This document shows, in pieces, positions 1-7,457 of a DNA stretch of 9,798 bases. The DNA is from JBECKR01 sp040235415 (GTDB lineage: Bacteria > Acidobacteriota > Polarisedimenticolia > Polarisedimenticolales > Polarisedimenticolaceae): NCBI GenBank assembly GCA_040235415.1, contig JBECKR010000109.1, forward strand, positions 1 through 9,798, written 5' to 3'. Numbering within the stretch: the first letter of the stretch is position 1; each line of letters opens with the position of its first letter. The position numbers and the translations under genes are program-made. A model generated the notes under the pieces. That model saw only the letters and a list, made by a program, of their open reading frames with translations. It ran no database searches and was not told the origin of the DNA.

Positions 1-1297
1 TCGCAGGGTTGAGCTCGATGACGACGTGCGCGACGTCGAGCGGGTCGAGCACGCGACAGACGTTCCGGCCGTTGATTCCGAACCCGACGACGACGACGTG
101 GTCGCGAAGCGCGTCGGGGCCTTCGTCCGGCACGCTCTCCGGAGCCGGGCGGCGCCGTGGCAGGGACGCGATCCCGAGTCCGAGCAACGGGGCGAACACC
201 ATGGTCGGGACCGAGGCCGTCAGGAAGGCCGTGAGCGAGGATTCCGGGAGCGCGCCCGCCTCGCGGGCGACCTGCGCCACGACGAACGAGAACTCACCGA
301 CGTGCCCGAGGCCGGCTCCCGCGAGCGCCGCGCCTCGCGCGCTCCGGATCCAGGGGAGCGCGCAGCCCGCCGCGACCGCCGCCTTGAACGTGACGATCGC
401 GACGACCACGCCGAGCAGCGCGAGCGGACGCTGTCGCCACATCTCCGGGGACACGAGCATTCCGACGGAAACGAAGAACACGCCGTTGAACGCGTCGCGC
501 AGCGGCTCGACCTCCGACAGGATGTGGTGCGCGAGGTCCGATTCCGAAACGACCATCCCGGCGAGGAACGCGCCGAGCGCCATGGACAGCCCGAACTCGG
601 CGACGACGAGCGCGGTGCCGAACGCGACGAGGAGCGTCGTGAGCGTGAAGACCTCCCGCGATCCGGTCCGCAACACGAACTCGGCGAGGCGGGGAAACAG
701 CACCCGGCCGAGGAGCACGATCCCCGCCAGGACGGCGACGGACTTCGCGGCCTGCAGCGCGACGACCGACGCCCCCCCGCCGCCGCCGCCGAGCAGCGGA
801 ACGGCAGCCAGCATCGGGACCGCCGCGAGATCCTGGAACACCAGCACGCCCACCATGAAGCGACCGTGCGGCGAAGCGGTCTCGCCGCGGTCCTCGAGCA
901 CGCGGAGCGCGAGCCCGGTCGAGCTCAGCGCGATGAGGAACCCCCAGACGACCGCCTCGGACGCCGCGAGGCCCGACAGGCGGCATATCGCGAACGTGAC
1001 GCCCGCCGTGATCGCGACCTGGGCCGCGCCGGCTCCGAGGACGATGCTCCGCATGCGCCAGAGGTCGCGCAGCGACAGGTGCAATCCGACGGTGAACAGC
1101 AGCAGGACGACCCCGACCTCGGCGAGGAGCTCGATCGGGTGCCGGTCGCTCACGAGGCGGAGGGCCTCGGGTCCGGCGAGGAGCCCCGCGAGCACGAATC
1201 CGACCATCACCGGGAGCCGCAGCCGGTGGAAGACCCACGCGACGAGCACCGACAGCGCCAGGACGAGCGCGAGCTCGACGAACACGGGATGCGCCAT
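1..1297 (-). CDS. CPA2/Kef-type monovalent cation:proton antiporter with RCK domain, 3' end cut by window edge
   Basis: Predicted inner-membrane antiporter exchanging K+ or Na+ for H+. I translated this frame by hand: it starts at ATG 1297 and is open to the window edge, giving 432 visible residues. The first ~380 are strongly hydrophobic with repeated helices. The motif VFQDLAAVP near residues 153-161 is typical of the Kef/CPA2 transport core, and GHVGEFSFV near 331-339 also fits that family. After a charged linker, DHVVVVGFGINGRNV near 399-413 begins a Rossmann fold of the TrkA-N/RCK type, as in KefB/KefC/YbaL-like proteins. The rest of that domain lies outside the window. It starts 29 nt after the archaemetzincin stop with only a weak Shine-Dalgarno, so it is probably co-transcribed. 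The substrate ion and whether nucleotides or glutathione gate it cannot be read here. The family call is secure; membership of the respiratory system is inference. Confidence 0.93.
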   Translation of the reverse strand, partial: MAHPVFVELALVLALSVLVAWVFHRLRLPVMVGFVLAGLLAGPEALRLVSDRHPIELLAEVGVVLLLFTVGLHLSLRDLWRMRSIVLGAGAAQVAITAGVTFAICRLSGLAASEAVVWGFLIALSSTGLALRVLEDRGETASPHGRFMVGVLVFQDLAAVPMLAAVPLLGGGGGGASVVALQAAKSVAVLAGIVLLGRVLFPRLAEFVLRTGSREVFTLTTLLVAFGTALVVAEFGLSMALGAFLAGMVVSESDLAHHILSEVEPLRDAFNGVFFVSVGMLVSPEMWRQRPLALLGVVVAIVTFKAAVAAGCALPWIRSARGAALAGAGLGHVGEFSFVVAQVAREAGALPESSLTAFLTASVPTMVFAPLLGLGIASLPRRRPAPESVPDEGPDALRDHVVVVGFGINGRNVCRVLDPLDVAHVVIELNPA

Positions 1298-1326
1298 GTC
1301 CGAATCTTACCCGAGCGGCGTCCCGC

Positions 1327-1860
1327 TCAGAACAGCCGGGCGCGGCAGTCGCCGCAGAACGCGGCGGACTTGAGATCGATGTCCTCGACGTAGGTCGAGG
1401 AGTGCATGACGCAGTCCGGTTCGAGACAGTGCAGCAGCCCGAACGTGTGCCCGAGCTCGTGCAGCGACTCCTTGAGCAGGCGGTCGGAGAGCAGCGCGTC
1501 GTCGACCGGAAGGCCGTACGCCTCCGGTCTCAGGCGGTGCAGCGACACGGCCGCGGCGCGTCCGTCGAGCTGCGCCTCGCCGAAGACGTACGTCAGGACG
1601 GGGATGAACAGATCGACGCTGGTCACTCCGAGCACACGGTCGTAGCCCGCGGACGGACCGTCCAGGAGCTCGGCGAGCAAGCGCGTCGAGTGGTACTGGC
1701 CGCGCGACGCATCGAACGCCCGCTCCGGGTCGAACCAAGGCGTCACGAGCTCGCCGTCGGCCGGGAGCAGCCGTGCGAGCAGCGGCACGAGACCTCGGAC
1801 GAGCCCCGAATGCTCCGACACGTAGATCGGAACCACGGCCAAGCGGGTCACGCGGCTCAC
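1327..1860 (-). CDS. amzA: archaemetzincin-family zinc metalloprotease
   Basis: A 177-residue probable cytoplasmic zinc peptidase. The family signature is complete: HELGHTFGLLHC at residues 134-145 supplies the catalytic zinc ligands H134, H138 and H144 and the general base E135. C145, C150, C169 and C172 form the second, structural zinc site of archaemetzincins. M152 (CVM) is the expected metzincin-type methionine. The spacing from that Met to the CGDC motif is 16 residues. There is no signal peptide. The GTG start at 1860 overlaps the response-regulator stop (GTGA, 4 nt), which indicates translational coupling. An internal GTG at codon 4 is an alternative start. Archaemetzincins are commonest in archaea and scattered in bacteria, and their physiological substrates are largely unknown. 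The tight link to a two-component system suggests a regulatory or maturation role, but that is inference. Confidence 0.93.
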   Translation of the reverse strand: MSRVTRLAVVPIYVSEHSGLVRGLVPLLARLLPADGELVTPWFDPERAFDASRGQYHSTRLLAELLDGPSAGYDRVLGVTSVDLFIPVLTYVFGEAQLDGRAAAVSLHRLRPEAYGLPVDDALLSDRLLKESLHELGHTFGLLHCLEPDCVMHSSTYVEDIDLKSAAFCGDCRARLF

Positions 1861-3215
1861 CGCCGCAAGCCGTACTTCTTGATCTTGTTGTACAGCGTGA
1901 CGCGATCGATTCCGAGCGCCTCGGCGGCGTGCGTGATGTTCCAGCCGTGGCGCTCGAGGACCCGGGCGACGTGTTCCCGCTCGACGACCGCGAGCGCCTC
2001 GCCGGCGGGGGGAGCGCCGTTCGGCGGGCGGAGCATCTGGAGGTCTCCCGGGCGCACCACCGGGGGCTTGCCGACGACGAGGGCGCGTTCGATCGCGTTC
2101 GCGAGCTCCCGGACGTTCCCGGGCCAGTCGTATCGCAGCAGGACGTCCATCGCCTCGGGAGCGATGTCCTCGTACGGCCGGTTCATCCGGAGCGCGTACT
2201 TCCTGAGGAAGTGCTCGGCCAGCAGCGGGATGTCCTCGCGCCTCTCACGGAGCGGAGGGATGTGGACGCTGACGACGTTGATTCGGTAGTACAGGTCCTC
2301 GCGGAAGCGCTCTTCCTCGACGAGCTTCTCCAGGTTCTGGTTCGTGGCACAGACCACGCGGAAGTCGACCTGGATCGGCTTCTGGCCGCCGAGCCGCGTG
2401 AACTCCTTGGTCTCGAGCACCCGCAGGAGGTCGACCTGGGTCTTGAGGCCGATCGTCCCGATCTCGTCGAGGAACAGCGTTCCGCCGTTCGCCATCTCGA
2501 GCCGGCCCTTGCGGCGGTACTGCGCGCCCGTGAATGCTCCCTTCTCGTGCCCGAACAACTCGCTCTCGAGCAGGGATTCCGGGAGAGCGCCGCAGTTCAC
2601 CGGCACGATCGGGAAATAGCGGCGAGCGCTGGCCGCGTGGATCGCCTGCGCGACCATCTCCTTGCCGGTCCCGCTCTCGCCGCGAACGAGCACGGTCGCA
2701 TCGGTCTGCGAGACCGAGCGGACCATTTCGAGCACCTTGCGCATCGCCGAGCTTTCGCCCACGATCCGGTCCATCCCGGACATCTCGTCGATCGTGGTGC
2801 GGAGCCTCAGGTTCTCGCTCTTGAGCCGCCGCTGCTCGATCGCCCGCCGCACGAGGTGGCTGAGCTCGTCGGGATCGATCGGCTTCGTGATGTAGTCGAA
2901 CGCGCCCTGCTTGAGAGCCTGCACGGCGGTGTCGACCGAGGCGTACGCGGTGATCATCACGACGAGGAGGTCCGGATCGATCTCGTGGAGCCGCTTCTGC
3001 AGCTCGAGCCCGTCCATTCCGGGCATCTTGATGTCGAGCAGTACGACGTCCCACGTCGCTTCCTGGAGGCGCTTCAACGCCTCGTCGGCGTTGGCGGCGG
3101 ATCCGGTGCGGTAACCGTCGCGGCGGAACCAGTTCTCGAGCGAATCCCGAACCGAGAACTCGTCGTCGACGATCAGGACGCCGGCTTTCGCCGGCGTCTC
3201 GACGGTGGAGGTCAT
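1857..3215 (-). CDS. NtrC-family sigma-54-dependent response regulator
   Basis: A 452-residue activator with the full three-domain NtrC layout. The receiver spans about residues 11-125, with acidic pocket D17/D18, phospho-acceptor D61 (LLDIKMPG), T88 and K110. The AAA+ domain spans about 148-385, with Walker A GESGTGKE at 178-185, the sigma-54-contacting GAFTGA loop at 225-230, and Walker B GGTLFLDE around 243-250. A C-terminal Fis-type helix-turn-helix ends the protein (WNITHAAEALGIDRVTLYNK). The ATG at 3215 overlaps the kinase stop by 4 nt (ATGA), so the pair is translationally coupled and almost certainly cognate. The frame stays open further upstream through the kinase gene, but the receiver begins just after this ATG. 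The intact GAFTGA loop means it should drive sigma-54 promoters. The candidate at 9072-9086 with GTTGAG repeats upstream is its likeliest local target (inference). Confidence 0.97.
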   Translation of the reverse strand: MTSTVETPAKAGVLIVDDEFSVRDSLENWFRRDGYRTGSAANADEALKRLQEATWDVVLLDIKMPGMDGLELQKRLHEIDPDLLVVMITAYASVDTAVQALKQGAFDYITKPIDPDELSHLVRRAIEQRRLKSENLRLRTTIDEMSGMDRIVGESSAMRKVLEMVRSVSQTDATVLVRGESGTGKEMVAQAIHAASARRYFPIVPVNCGALPESLLESELFGHEKGAFTGAQYRRKGRLEMANGGTLFLDEIGTIGLKTQVDLLRVLETKEFTRLGGQKPIQVDFRVVCATNQNLEKLVEEERFREDLYYRINVVSVHIPPLRERREDIPLLAEHFLRKYALRMNRPYEDIAPEAMDVLLRYDWPGNVRELANAIERALVVGKPPVVRPGDLQMLRPPNGAPPAGEALAVVEREHVARVLERHGWNITHAAEALGIDRVTLYNKIKKYGLRR

Positions 3216-4900
3216 GATCGGTCTCCCGCGGCGCCGTCCGCGGCGCCCGTAGCGGCATGCGCGCCGTCCTCCGAGGGCGGCTCGCGGGGAAGGTCGATGC
3301 GGAAGGTCGTCCCGCGTCCGGGCTCCGACTCGACGTCGATCGCGCCGCCGTGGCGTTGGACGATCCCGTAGACGACGGACAGTCCCAGTCCGACGCCGCT
3401 CGTCCCGTCCTTCGTCGAGAAGAACGGCTCGAAGATCTGGGGAAGGATGCCCGGATCGATTCCGACGCCCGTGTCCGAGATCTCGATGCGGACCCCTTCC
3501 GGCGTCTCCTCGAGCACGACGGTGAGCGTTCCGCCTCCGGGGGTCATCGCCTCCACGGCGTTGACCATGAGCGCGACGAGCGCCTGCTGCAGCTGATCGC
3601 CGTCGCACACGACGGTGTCGCGCGCCGCGTCGAACCGGGATTCGAGCGCGATCCCGCTCATTTCGAGATGGTGGCGCACCAGCATCAAGGCGCGCTCGAC
3701 GACGACTTGCACCGGGTGCGGCGCGAAACGGGCACCCGAGGGCCGCGCGAACAGCAGCAGGTTCCGGACGATCTCGCCGCTGCGCGCGGTCTCTTTCTCG
3801 ATGAACCCGAGGTAGCGCAGCAGCTCGACCTTGTCGTCGTCGTCGAGCGGGAGCTCGCGGACGTCGCGTGCGACGAGCTTCGAGTAGTTCAGGATGCCGG
3901 CCAGCGGGTTGTTGAGCTCGTGCGCCACGGTCGCCGCGAGCTTCCCGAGCGACGCCATCTTCTCCATGTGGACGACCTGGCGCTGCGTCCTTCCGAGCTC
4001 CTCGGTCTTCTCCACGACCTTGCGTTCGAGCGTCTGCGACCAGGCGGTGAGCTCGTCCCTCGCCTGCCTCAGGTCTCGCGTCATCGCGTTGAACGATCTC
4101 GCGAGCTGCCCGATCTCGTCGTTCGAGCCGATCGGAATCTCGGCGGACAGGTCGCCGTGCGAGACCCGCTCCGCACCGGCGATCAGCTTCGCCACCGGCC
4201 GGCGCACGAAACGGTGGATGAACAGCGCCAACCCGACCCCGAGCAGCAGCACCGTGAGGAGCGCGGCGTAGAGCACGAGGTCCCGCGCGACCGCGAGACG
4301 GCGGTCCACGGGGGCCATCGAGACGGTGAAGTCGAGCACGCCGAGGATGGTCTGCGAGACCGGATGGGCGTGGCACGGCGCCGACGAGCACTCCGTCGTG
4401 TTCGGGATCGGCTTGATCACCCCGAGGATCCGCTCGCCGCCGGGCCGCCGGAACACCCGCGTCCTGCCGGTGGAGGACGCGGTCGACAGCGGCTGGCCCG
4501 GCTCGTGGCAGATGACGCACGCCTCGGCGCGCAGGTCCACGCGCTTGCCGATCTCCGCGCCGTCGGCCGAGAAGATGATCGTCCCCTGCTTGTCGTACAC
4601 CCGTACGCCCACGACGCCCGGCGTCCGCGCGATCGTCCGGATGATGTTGTGGACGTCCTCCTTGCGGTTCAGGAGCATGCCGTAGTGCGTCGAGGTAAGG
4701 ATGAAGTCGCCGGTTCGCTCGGCGTAGAGCTCGAACGCGTCGCGCCACTGGTCCGAGGTGGTGCGGATCATCACGGCGGCATAGGCGGCGAATGCCACGA
4801 TGGTGAGGCCGGCGAGCCAGACGAACAGCCGCAGTCCGACCGAGCTCGACATCCCCCGGCCGCCGGGGGAACGGACCGGGTCCGAGGGGGGGGTTGGCAT
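3212..4900 (-). CDS. membrane sensor histidine kinase with two c-type heme motifs in its periplasmic domain
   Basis: A 562-residue kinase. Transmembrane helix 1 is at about residues 23-45, followed by a periplasmic domain (about 46-205), helix 2 (about 207-228), HAMP, a coiled-coil linker, and HisKA with phospho-acceptor H327 in VAHELNNPL. A complete HATPase follows (N box VNAVEA, G1 SDTGVGI, FFSTKDG, then GVGLGLSVVYG). The periplasmic domain holds CVICH (C128-H132) and a CX4CH motif (C171 to C176-H177, then AHP), both consistent with covalent heme c after export. The input is therefore probably redox state or a gas ligand. The chosen ATG at 4900 has GGAG 7 nt upstream. The ATG at 4852 (MSSSVGL) is a plausible shorter start just before helix 1. 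A 139-nt spacer separates it from the upstream gene, and its stop overlaps the response-regulator start. Confidence 0.95.
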   Translation of the reverse strand: MPTPPSDPVRSPGGRGMSSSVGLRLFVWLAGLTIVAFAAYAAVMIRTTSDQWRDAFELYAERTGDFILTSTHYGMLLNRKEDVHNIIRTIARTPGVVGVRVYDKQGTIIFSADGAEIGKRVDLRAEACVICHEPGQPLSTASSTGRTRVFRRPGGERILGVIKPIPNTTECSSAPCHAHPVSQTILGVLDFTVSMAPVDRRLAVARDLVLYAALLTVLLLGVGLALFIHRFVRRPVAKLIAGAERVSHGDLSAEIPIGSNDEIGQLARSFNAMTRDLRQARDELTAWSQTLERKVVEKTEELGRTQRQVVHMEKMASLGKLAATVAHELNNPLAGILNYSKLVARDVRELPLDDDDKVELLRYLGFIEKETARSGEIVRNLLLFARPSGARFAPHPVQVVVERALMLVRHHLEMSGIALESRFDAARDTVVCDGDQLQQALVALMVNAVEAMTPGGGTLTVVLEETPEGVRIEISDTGVGIDPGILPQIFEPFFSTKDGTSGVGLGLSVVYGIVQRHGGAIDVESEPGRGTTFRIDLPREPPSEDGAHAATGAADGAAGDRS

Positions 4901-5039
4901 CGCGGGGCTCCGGAGCCGCCGCGGCCCGCGGGACGGTCGCGGCCACCGAACGGGGGTCCGCGCGCGTGGCTCGCGGGCGGGCCCCTCGGAAGAATGTAAC
5001 AGAGGCGGGGTCGGCGAAACGCCGTCGCCGGTTCGCCAA
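4901..5039 (-). other. 139-nt intergenic spacer with a weak inverted repeat; possible internal regulatory region
   Basis: This is the longest gap within the cluster, between the second GcvH-like gene and the kinase. Just after the GcvH-like stop, GGCGAA (5032-5037 read on the minus strand) pairs with TTCGCC (5013-5018) across a 13-nt loop. No U-tract follows, so it is not a convincing intrinsic terminator. Further downstream, TACATT on the minus strand could be a weak -10 element, but no good -35 sits at the right distance. No TGGC-N7-TTGC sigma-54 site was found. The gap may hold a secondary promoter for the regulatory half, or be only a spacer with an mRNA hairpin. Confidence 0.35.
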
Positions 5040-5783
5040 TCAGGTCAAAAAGGACAGAATCAGGCGACGATAGCGCTCCTCTCCCAGAATCCGCCGGGCA
5101 TCGCTCGCAGGTTCCCCGCCGTCCGCCGCGGTCGGTCCCACGTCCCGCGGGCGGTCGCCGAGGCGCGCGCGGACCCGACGATCGATCCGCTCGGAATGGC
5201 TGTTCGCGAGGTCGTGGATCTCCCCCGCGGTCAAAAGCTCGACCGTCAGGTCGAGATCCCCCGGGACCGCCACGTCGAGGAGCCAGCCCTCGCCGTACGG
5301 ATCGCTCCCCACGACGGCGGGCTGCTGCAGCGCGACGGAGTTCCGGCCCACGATCGTGCCGGAGACCGGCGATCTCAGGGGGAGGAGGTCGTTGCCCTCG
5401 ACGAGCCACGCGGCGATGCCTCCCCGCTTGACCGGCGTGTGCGCGGAGGGGAGGATCAGCCCCGCGATCCGCCCGACGACGTGGGCCGCGAAGGCGTCGA
5501 TGCCGATCCTGACCTTCCCGGGGCACGCGGATTGCGCCCACGTGTGTGCCGGGTGGTAGCGCCGGTCGCCGGGGAACTCGAGCCGCGGCAGCGCCGCCGG
5601 CGCGACGGGCGCGCGGCGCTCGGCGGACACGCCGCGCATCGCCAGGTCGAAGGGACAGTGCTCGCAGTCGAAGTCTCGATCGCACAGCTTGAACGCCACC
5701 AGGCCCGCGCTCATCCAGACGCAAGGATGCGACTCCCCGGAGCTCGAACCGATGGACCGTGAGGGACGGCGTCGTGCGCTCAT
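5040..5783 (-). CDS. soluble GcvH-like (lipoyl-fold) protein lacking the lipoyl lysine, with N-terminal four-cysteine motif
   Basis: A 247-residue protein with no signal peptide or membrane helix. The N-terminal part carries CVWM and KLCDRDFDCEHCPFD, with cysteines at 21, 34, 40 and 43, a possible Fe-S or zinc site. Residues ~77-170 match the glycine-cleavage H protein fold: HTW at 80-82, SPVSGTIVGRN at 138-148 and DPYGEGW at 161-167. In true GcvH a lysine seven residues before the SPVSG serine carries lipoate. Here that position is N131 in VEGNDLLPL, and no lysine is nearby, so lipoylation and a glycine-cleavage role are unlikely. The ATG at 5783 has GGAGG 9 nt upstream and lies 40 nt after the NrfD-cytochrome stop, so it belongs to the same transcript. 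It is probably an assembly or partner protein of the membrane complex (inference). Confidence 0.85.
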   Translation of the reverse strand: MSARRRPSRSIGSSSGESHPCVWMSAGLVAFKLCDRDFDCEHCPFDLAMRGVSAERRAPVAPAALPRLEFPGDRRYHPAHTWAQSACPGKVRIGIDAFAAHVVGRIAGLILPSAHTPVKRGGIAAWLVEGNDLLPLRSPVSGTIVGRNSVALQQPAVVGSDPYGEGWLLDVAVPGDLDLTVELLTAGEIHDLANSHSERIDRRVRARLGDRPRDVGPTAADGGEPASDARRILGEERYRRLILSFLT

Positions 5784-5823
5784 GGCTCTCGGCCTCCCCG
5801 CCTCCGAAGTGGCCGCCGGGCGG

Positions 5824-7434
5824 TCACATGGCGTGGCAGTTCGAACAATCGTCGTCGACGGCGAACGCGTGCTCGCCGTCGTGGCAGGAGGCGCAAAGGT
5901 CTCCTTCGTGGATCCGCTCGTAGGTCAACGCGCCGCTCACCGGCTCACCGGCCTGCTCGATCCGGAACATGGACGCGTGGCACGCGGTGCACGCCCGCGA
6001 ATCCGGCGTCACGTGAGACGCGTGCCGGAACGTCACGGGACCCGGGCTCTCGCTCCCCGACGGGAAGACGTATTCCGCGGGAACCGCGAATTCCCCGGGG
6101 ACGACCGCGGCCGGATGCTCCGGCGGCTCGGGCGCCCGCTTCGTCGGCTCCTTGCCGTTGACCGCGAGGGCGTATCCGACCGCGAGGACGCCGCCGAACA
6201 ACAGCGTCCACAGGCCGGCCAGCACGCGGCGGTCGATCGCGATGCGGGGGAACGCGGGCCGGCCCGCGGCCGCGCTCTGCTGCGCGTGGGCCCCGACTTC
6301 GCCCGTCGGCTCCGGGAAGACCGGCAGGAACTTGACCGCGAGCGCGAACAGGGCGAACCCCGCGCCCACGATGCTCATCGTCACCGCGAACTCCATCCAG
6401 GAGGGGACGTACGTCGTCCCGGAGGATGCCGTCATTCCCGTGATGGCGACGTTCATGCGGTTCACGATGAAACCCATGATCGCCAGCATCGCCGCGAAGA
6501 ACAGGCCCTGCTCGTTGTGCCGCACCCTCCTGCTGGCCAGCAGCGCCATCGGCAGGATCGCGCCGAGGCCGATCTCGCCCCAGAACATCACCGCCTCGGG
6601 CGTCACCTCGAACGCGAGGTGCAGGTTGCCGCGGAGGTAGAGGTCCTCGAATCGCCACAACGTATAGACGCCGAGCGTGACGACGATCACGCGGCCCAGT
6701 CCTCGAAGGAGGTCCGCCTCGAGCCGCTTGCCGAACGCTCGCCAGCTCATGAACGACTCGAAGATCGTCATGGCGAGGCCGCCCGCGACGGCGCTGATGA
6801 AGAAGAAGATCGGGAGGATCGGGGTGTACCACAGCCCGTGGAGCTTCTCCGGCGCGATGACGTAGAGCGTGCCGAGCGAGGACTGGTGCATCGTCGAGAG
6901 CAGCACGCCGAGGATCACGAGCGGGATGTACATCGCGCGGACGATCTTCAGCGGGAAGCGCAGGCCGAAGCGCTCGAACACGAGCGGGCTGAACTCGAGC
7001 GCGAGCACCGTGGTGTACAGCATGACGCACCATCCGACCTCGAACATCACCGAGTGGGGGTTCCACAGGATGATGGGGTGCCAGATGCGCCACGGCTGGC
7101 CGAGGTCGAACAGCAGCGCGACGATGACCAGGAGATAGCCGAGGAACGCGGTCAGGATCGTCGGCCGCGCGATCTCCTCGTACTTGTGGATGTGAAACAC
7201 GTGGACGGTCGCCGCGATCACGAATCCGCCGGCGGCGAGGCCGACGCCCACGAGCATGTCGAAGCCGATCCAGAGTCCCCAGGGGAACTCGTCGGAAAGA
7301 TGCGTCACGGCTCCGAGGCCCTGCGAGAATCGGATCACGGTGGTGTACAGGCCGAGCGCGAGGATGGCGATCAGCAACGCCTTCCAGAACGTCAGCGGCC
7401 CGAGGACTCGGTCTTTGAGTTCCTTGATTCGCAT
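5824..7434 (-). CDS. NrfD/HybB-family membrane quinone-interacting subunit fused to a triheme c7-type cytochrome domain
   Basis: A 536-residue fusion. Residues ~1-375 are NrfD/HybB-like, with about ten membrane helices and the early motif DEFPWGLWIGFD around 48-59. Such subunits exchange electrons with the quinone pool and partner a four-cluster ferredoxin, encoded here just upstream. An eleventh helix (~404-425, GLWTLLFGGVLAVGYALAV) leads through a Pro-rich linker to a C-terminal domain with three CXXCH heme motifs: C482-H486, C514-H518 and C530-H534. H471, H474, H509 and H522 are candidate distal ligands. The pattern resembles c7-type triheme domains. The ATG at 7434 was chosen because it begins MRIKELKDRVLG directly before helix 1, 23 nt after the ferredoxin stop, with a GGAGG-like site. 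The longer in-frame extension to 7638 runs into the ferredoxin gene and is charged and low-complexity. No molybdopterin or hydrogenase subunit is nearby. Confidence 0.95.
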   Translation of the reverse strand: MRIKELKDRVLGPLTFWKALLIAILALGLYTTVIRFSQGLGAVTHLSDEFPWGLWIGFDMLVGVGLAAGGFVIAATVHVFHIHKYEEIARPTILTAFLGYLLVIVALLFDLGQPWRIWHPIILWNPHSVMFEVGWCVMLYTTVLALEFSPLVFERFGLRFPLKIVRAMYIPLVILGVLLSTMHQSSLGTLYVIAPEKLHGLWYTPILPIFFFISAVAGGLAMTIFESFMSWRAFGKRLEADLLRGLGRVIVVTLGVYTLWRFEDLYLRGNLHLAFEVTPEAVMFWGEIGLGAILPMALLASRRVRHNEQGLFFAAMLAIMGFIVNRMNVAITGMTASSGTTYVPSWMEFAVTMSIVGAGFALFALAVKFLPVFPEPTGEVGAHAQQSAAAGRPAFPRIAIDRRVLAGLWTLLFGGVLAVGYALAVNGKEPTKRAPEPPEHPAAVVPGEFAVPAEYVFPSGSESPGPVTFRHASHVTPDSRACTACHASMFRIEQAGEPVSGALTYERIHEGDLCASCHDGEHAFAVDDDCSNCHAM

Positions 7435-7457
7435 GGTGGCGCCTGCCTCCCTCGAAG

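Noticed and set aside
294..1238. 314-codon minus-strand open frame overlapping the antiporter in another frame
   Set aside because: The product is Arg/Gly/Pro-rich without domain features. The frame from ATG 1297 gives the recognisable transporter.
26..1393. Long plus-strand open frames (454-455 codons) opposite the antiporter and protease
   Set aside because: Their products are Arg/Asp/Glu- or Ser/Thr/Arg-rich low-complexity text. They mirror the minus-strand antiporter and archaemetzincin, which have clear family motifs. This is a usual effect of high GC.
3257..4999. 580-codon plus-strand open frame opposite the histidine kinase
   Set aside because: It is a charged, low-complexity antisense shadow of a kinase gene with complete HAMP, HisKA and HATPase motifs.
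1857..5039. Possible 1060-residue fusion of kinase region and response regulator
   Set aside because: Only the last 452 codons encode protein motifs. The earlier part is a frame shadow of the histidine kinase, whose own stop overlaps the regulator ATG at 3215.
5040..5783. Annotation as glycine cleavage system protein H
   Set aside because: The lipoyl lysine is missing (N131), an extra cysteine-rich N-terminus is present, and no other glycine-cleavage genes are in the window.
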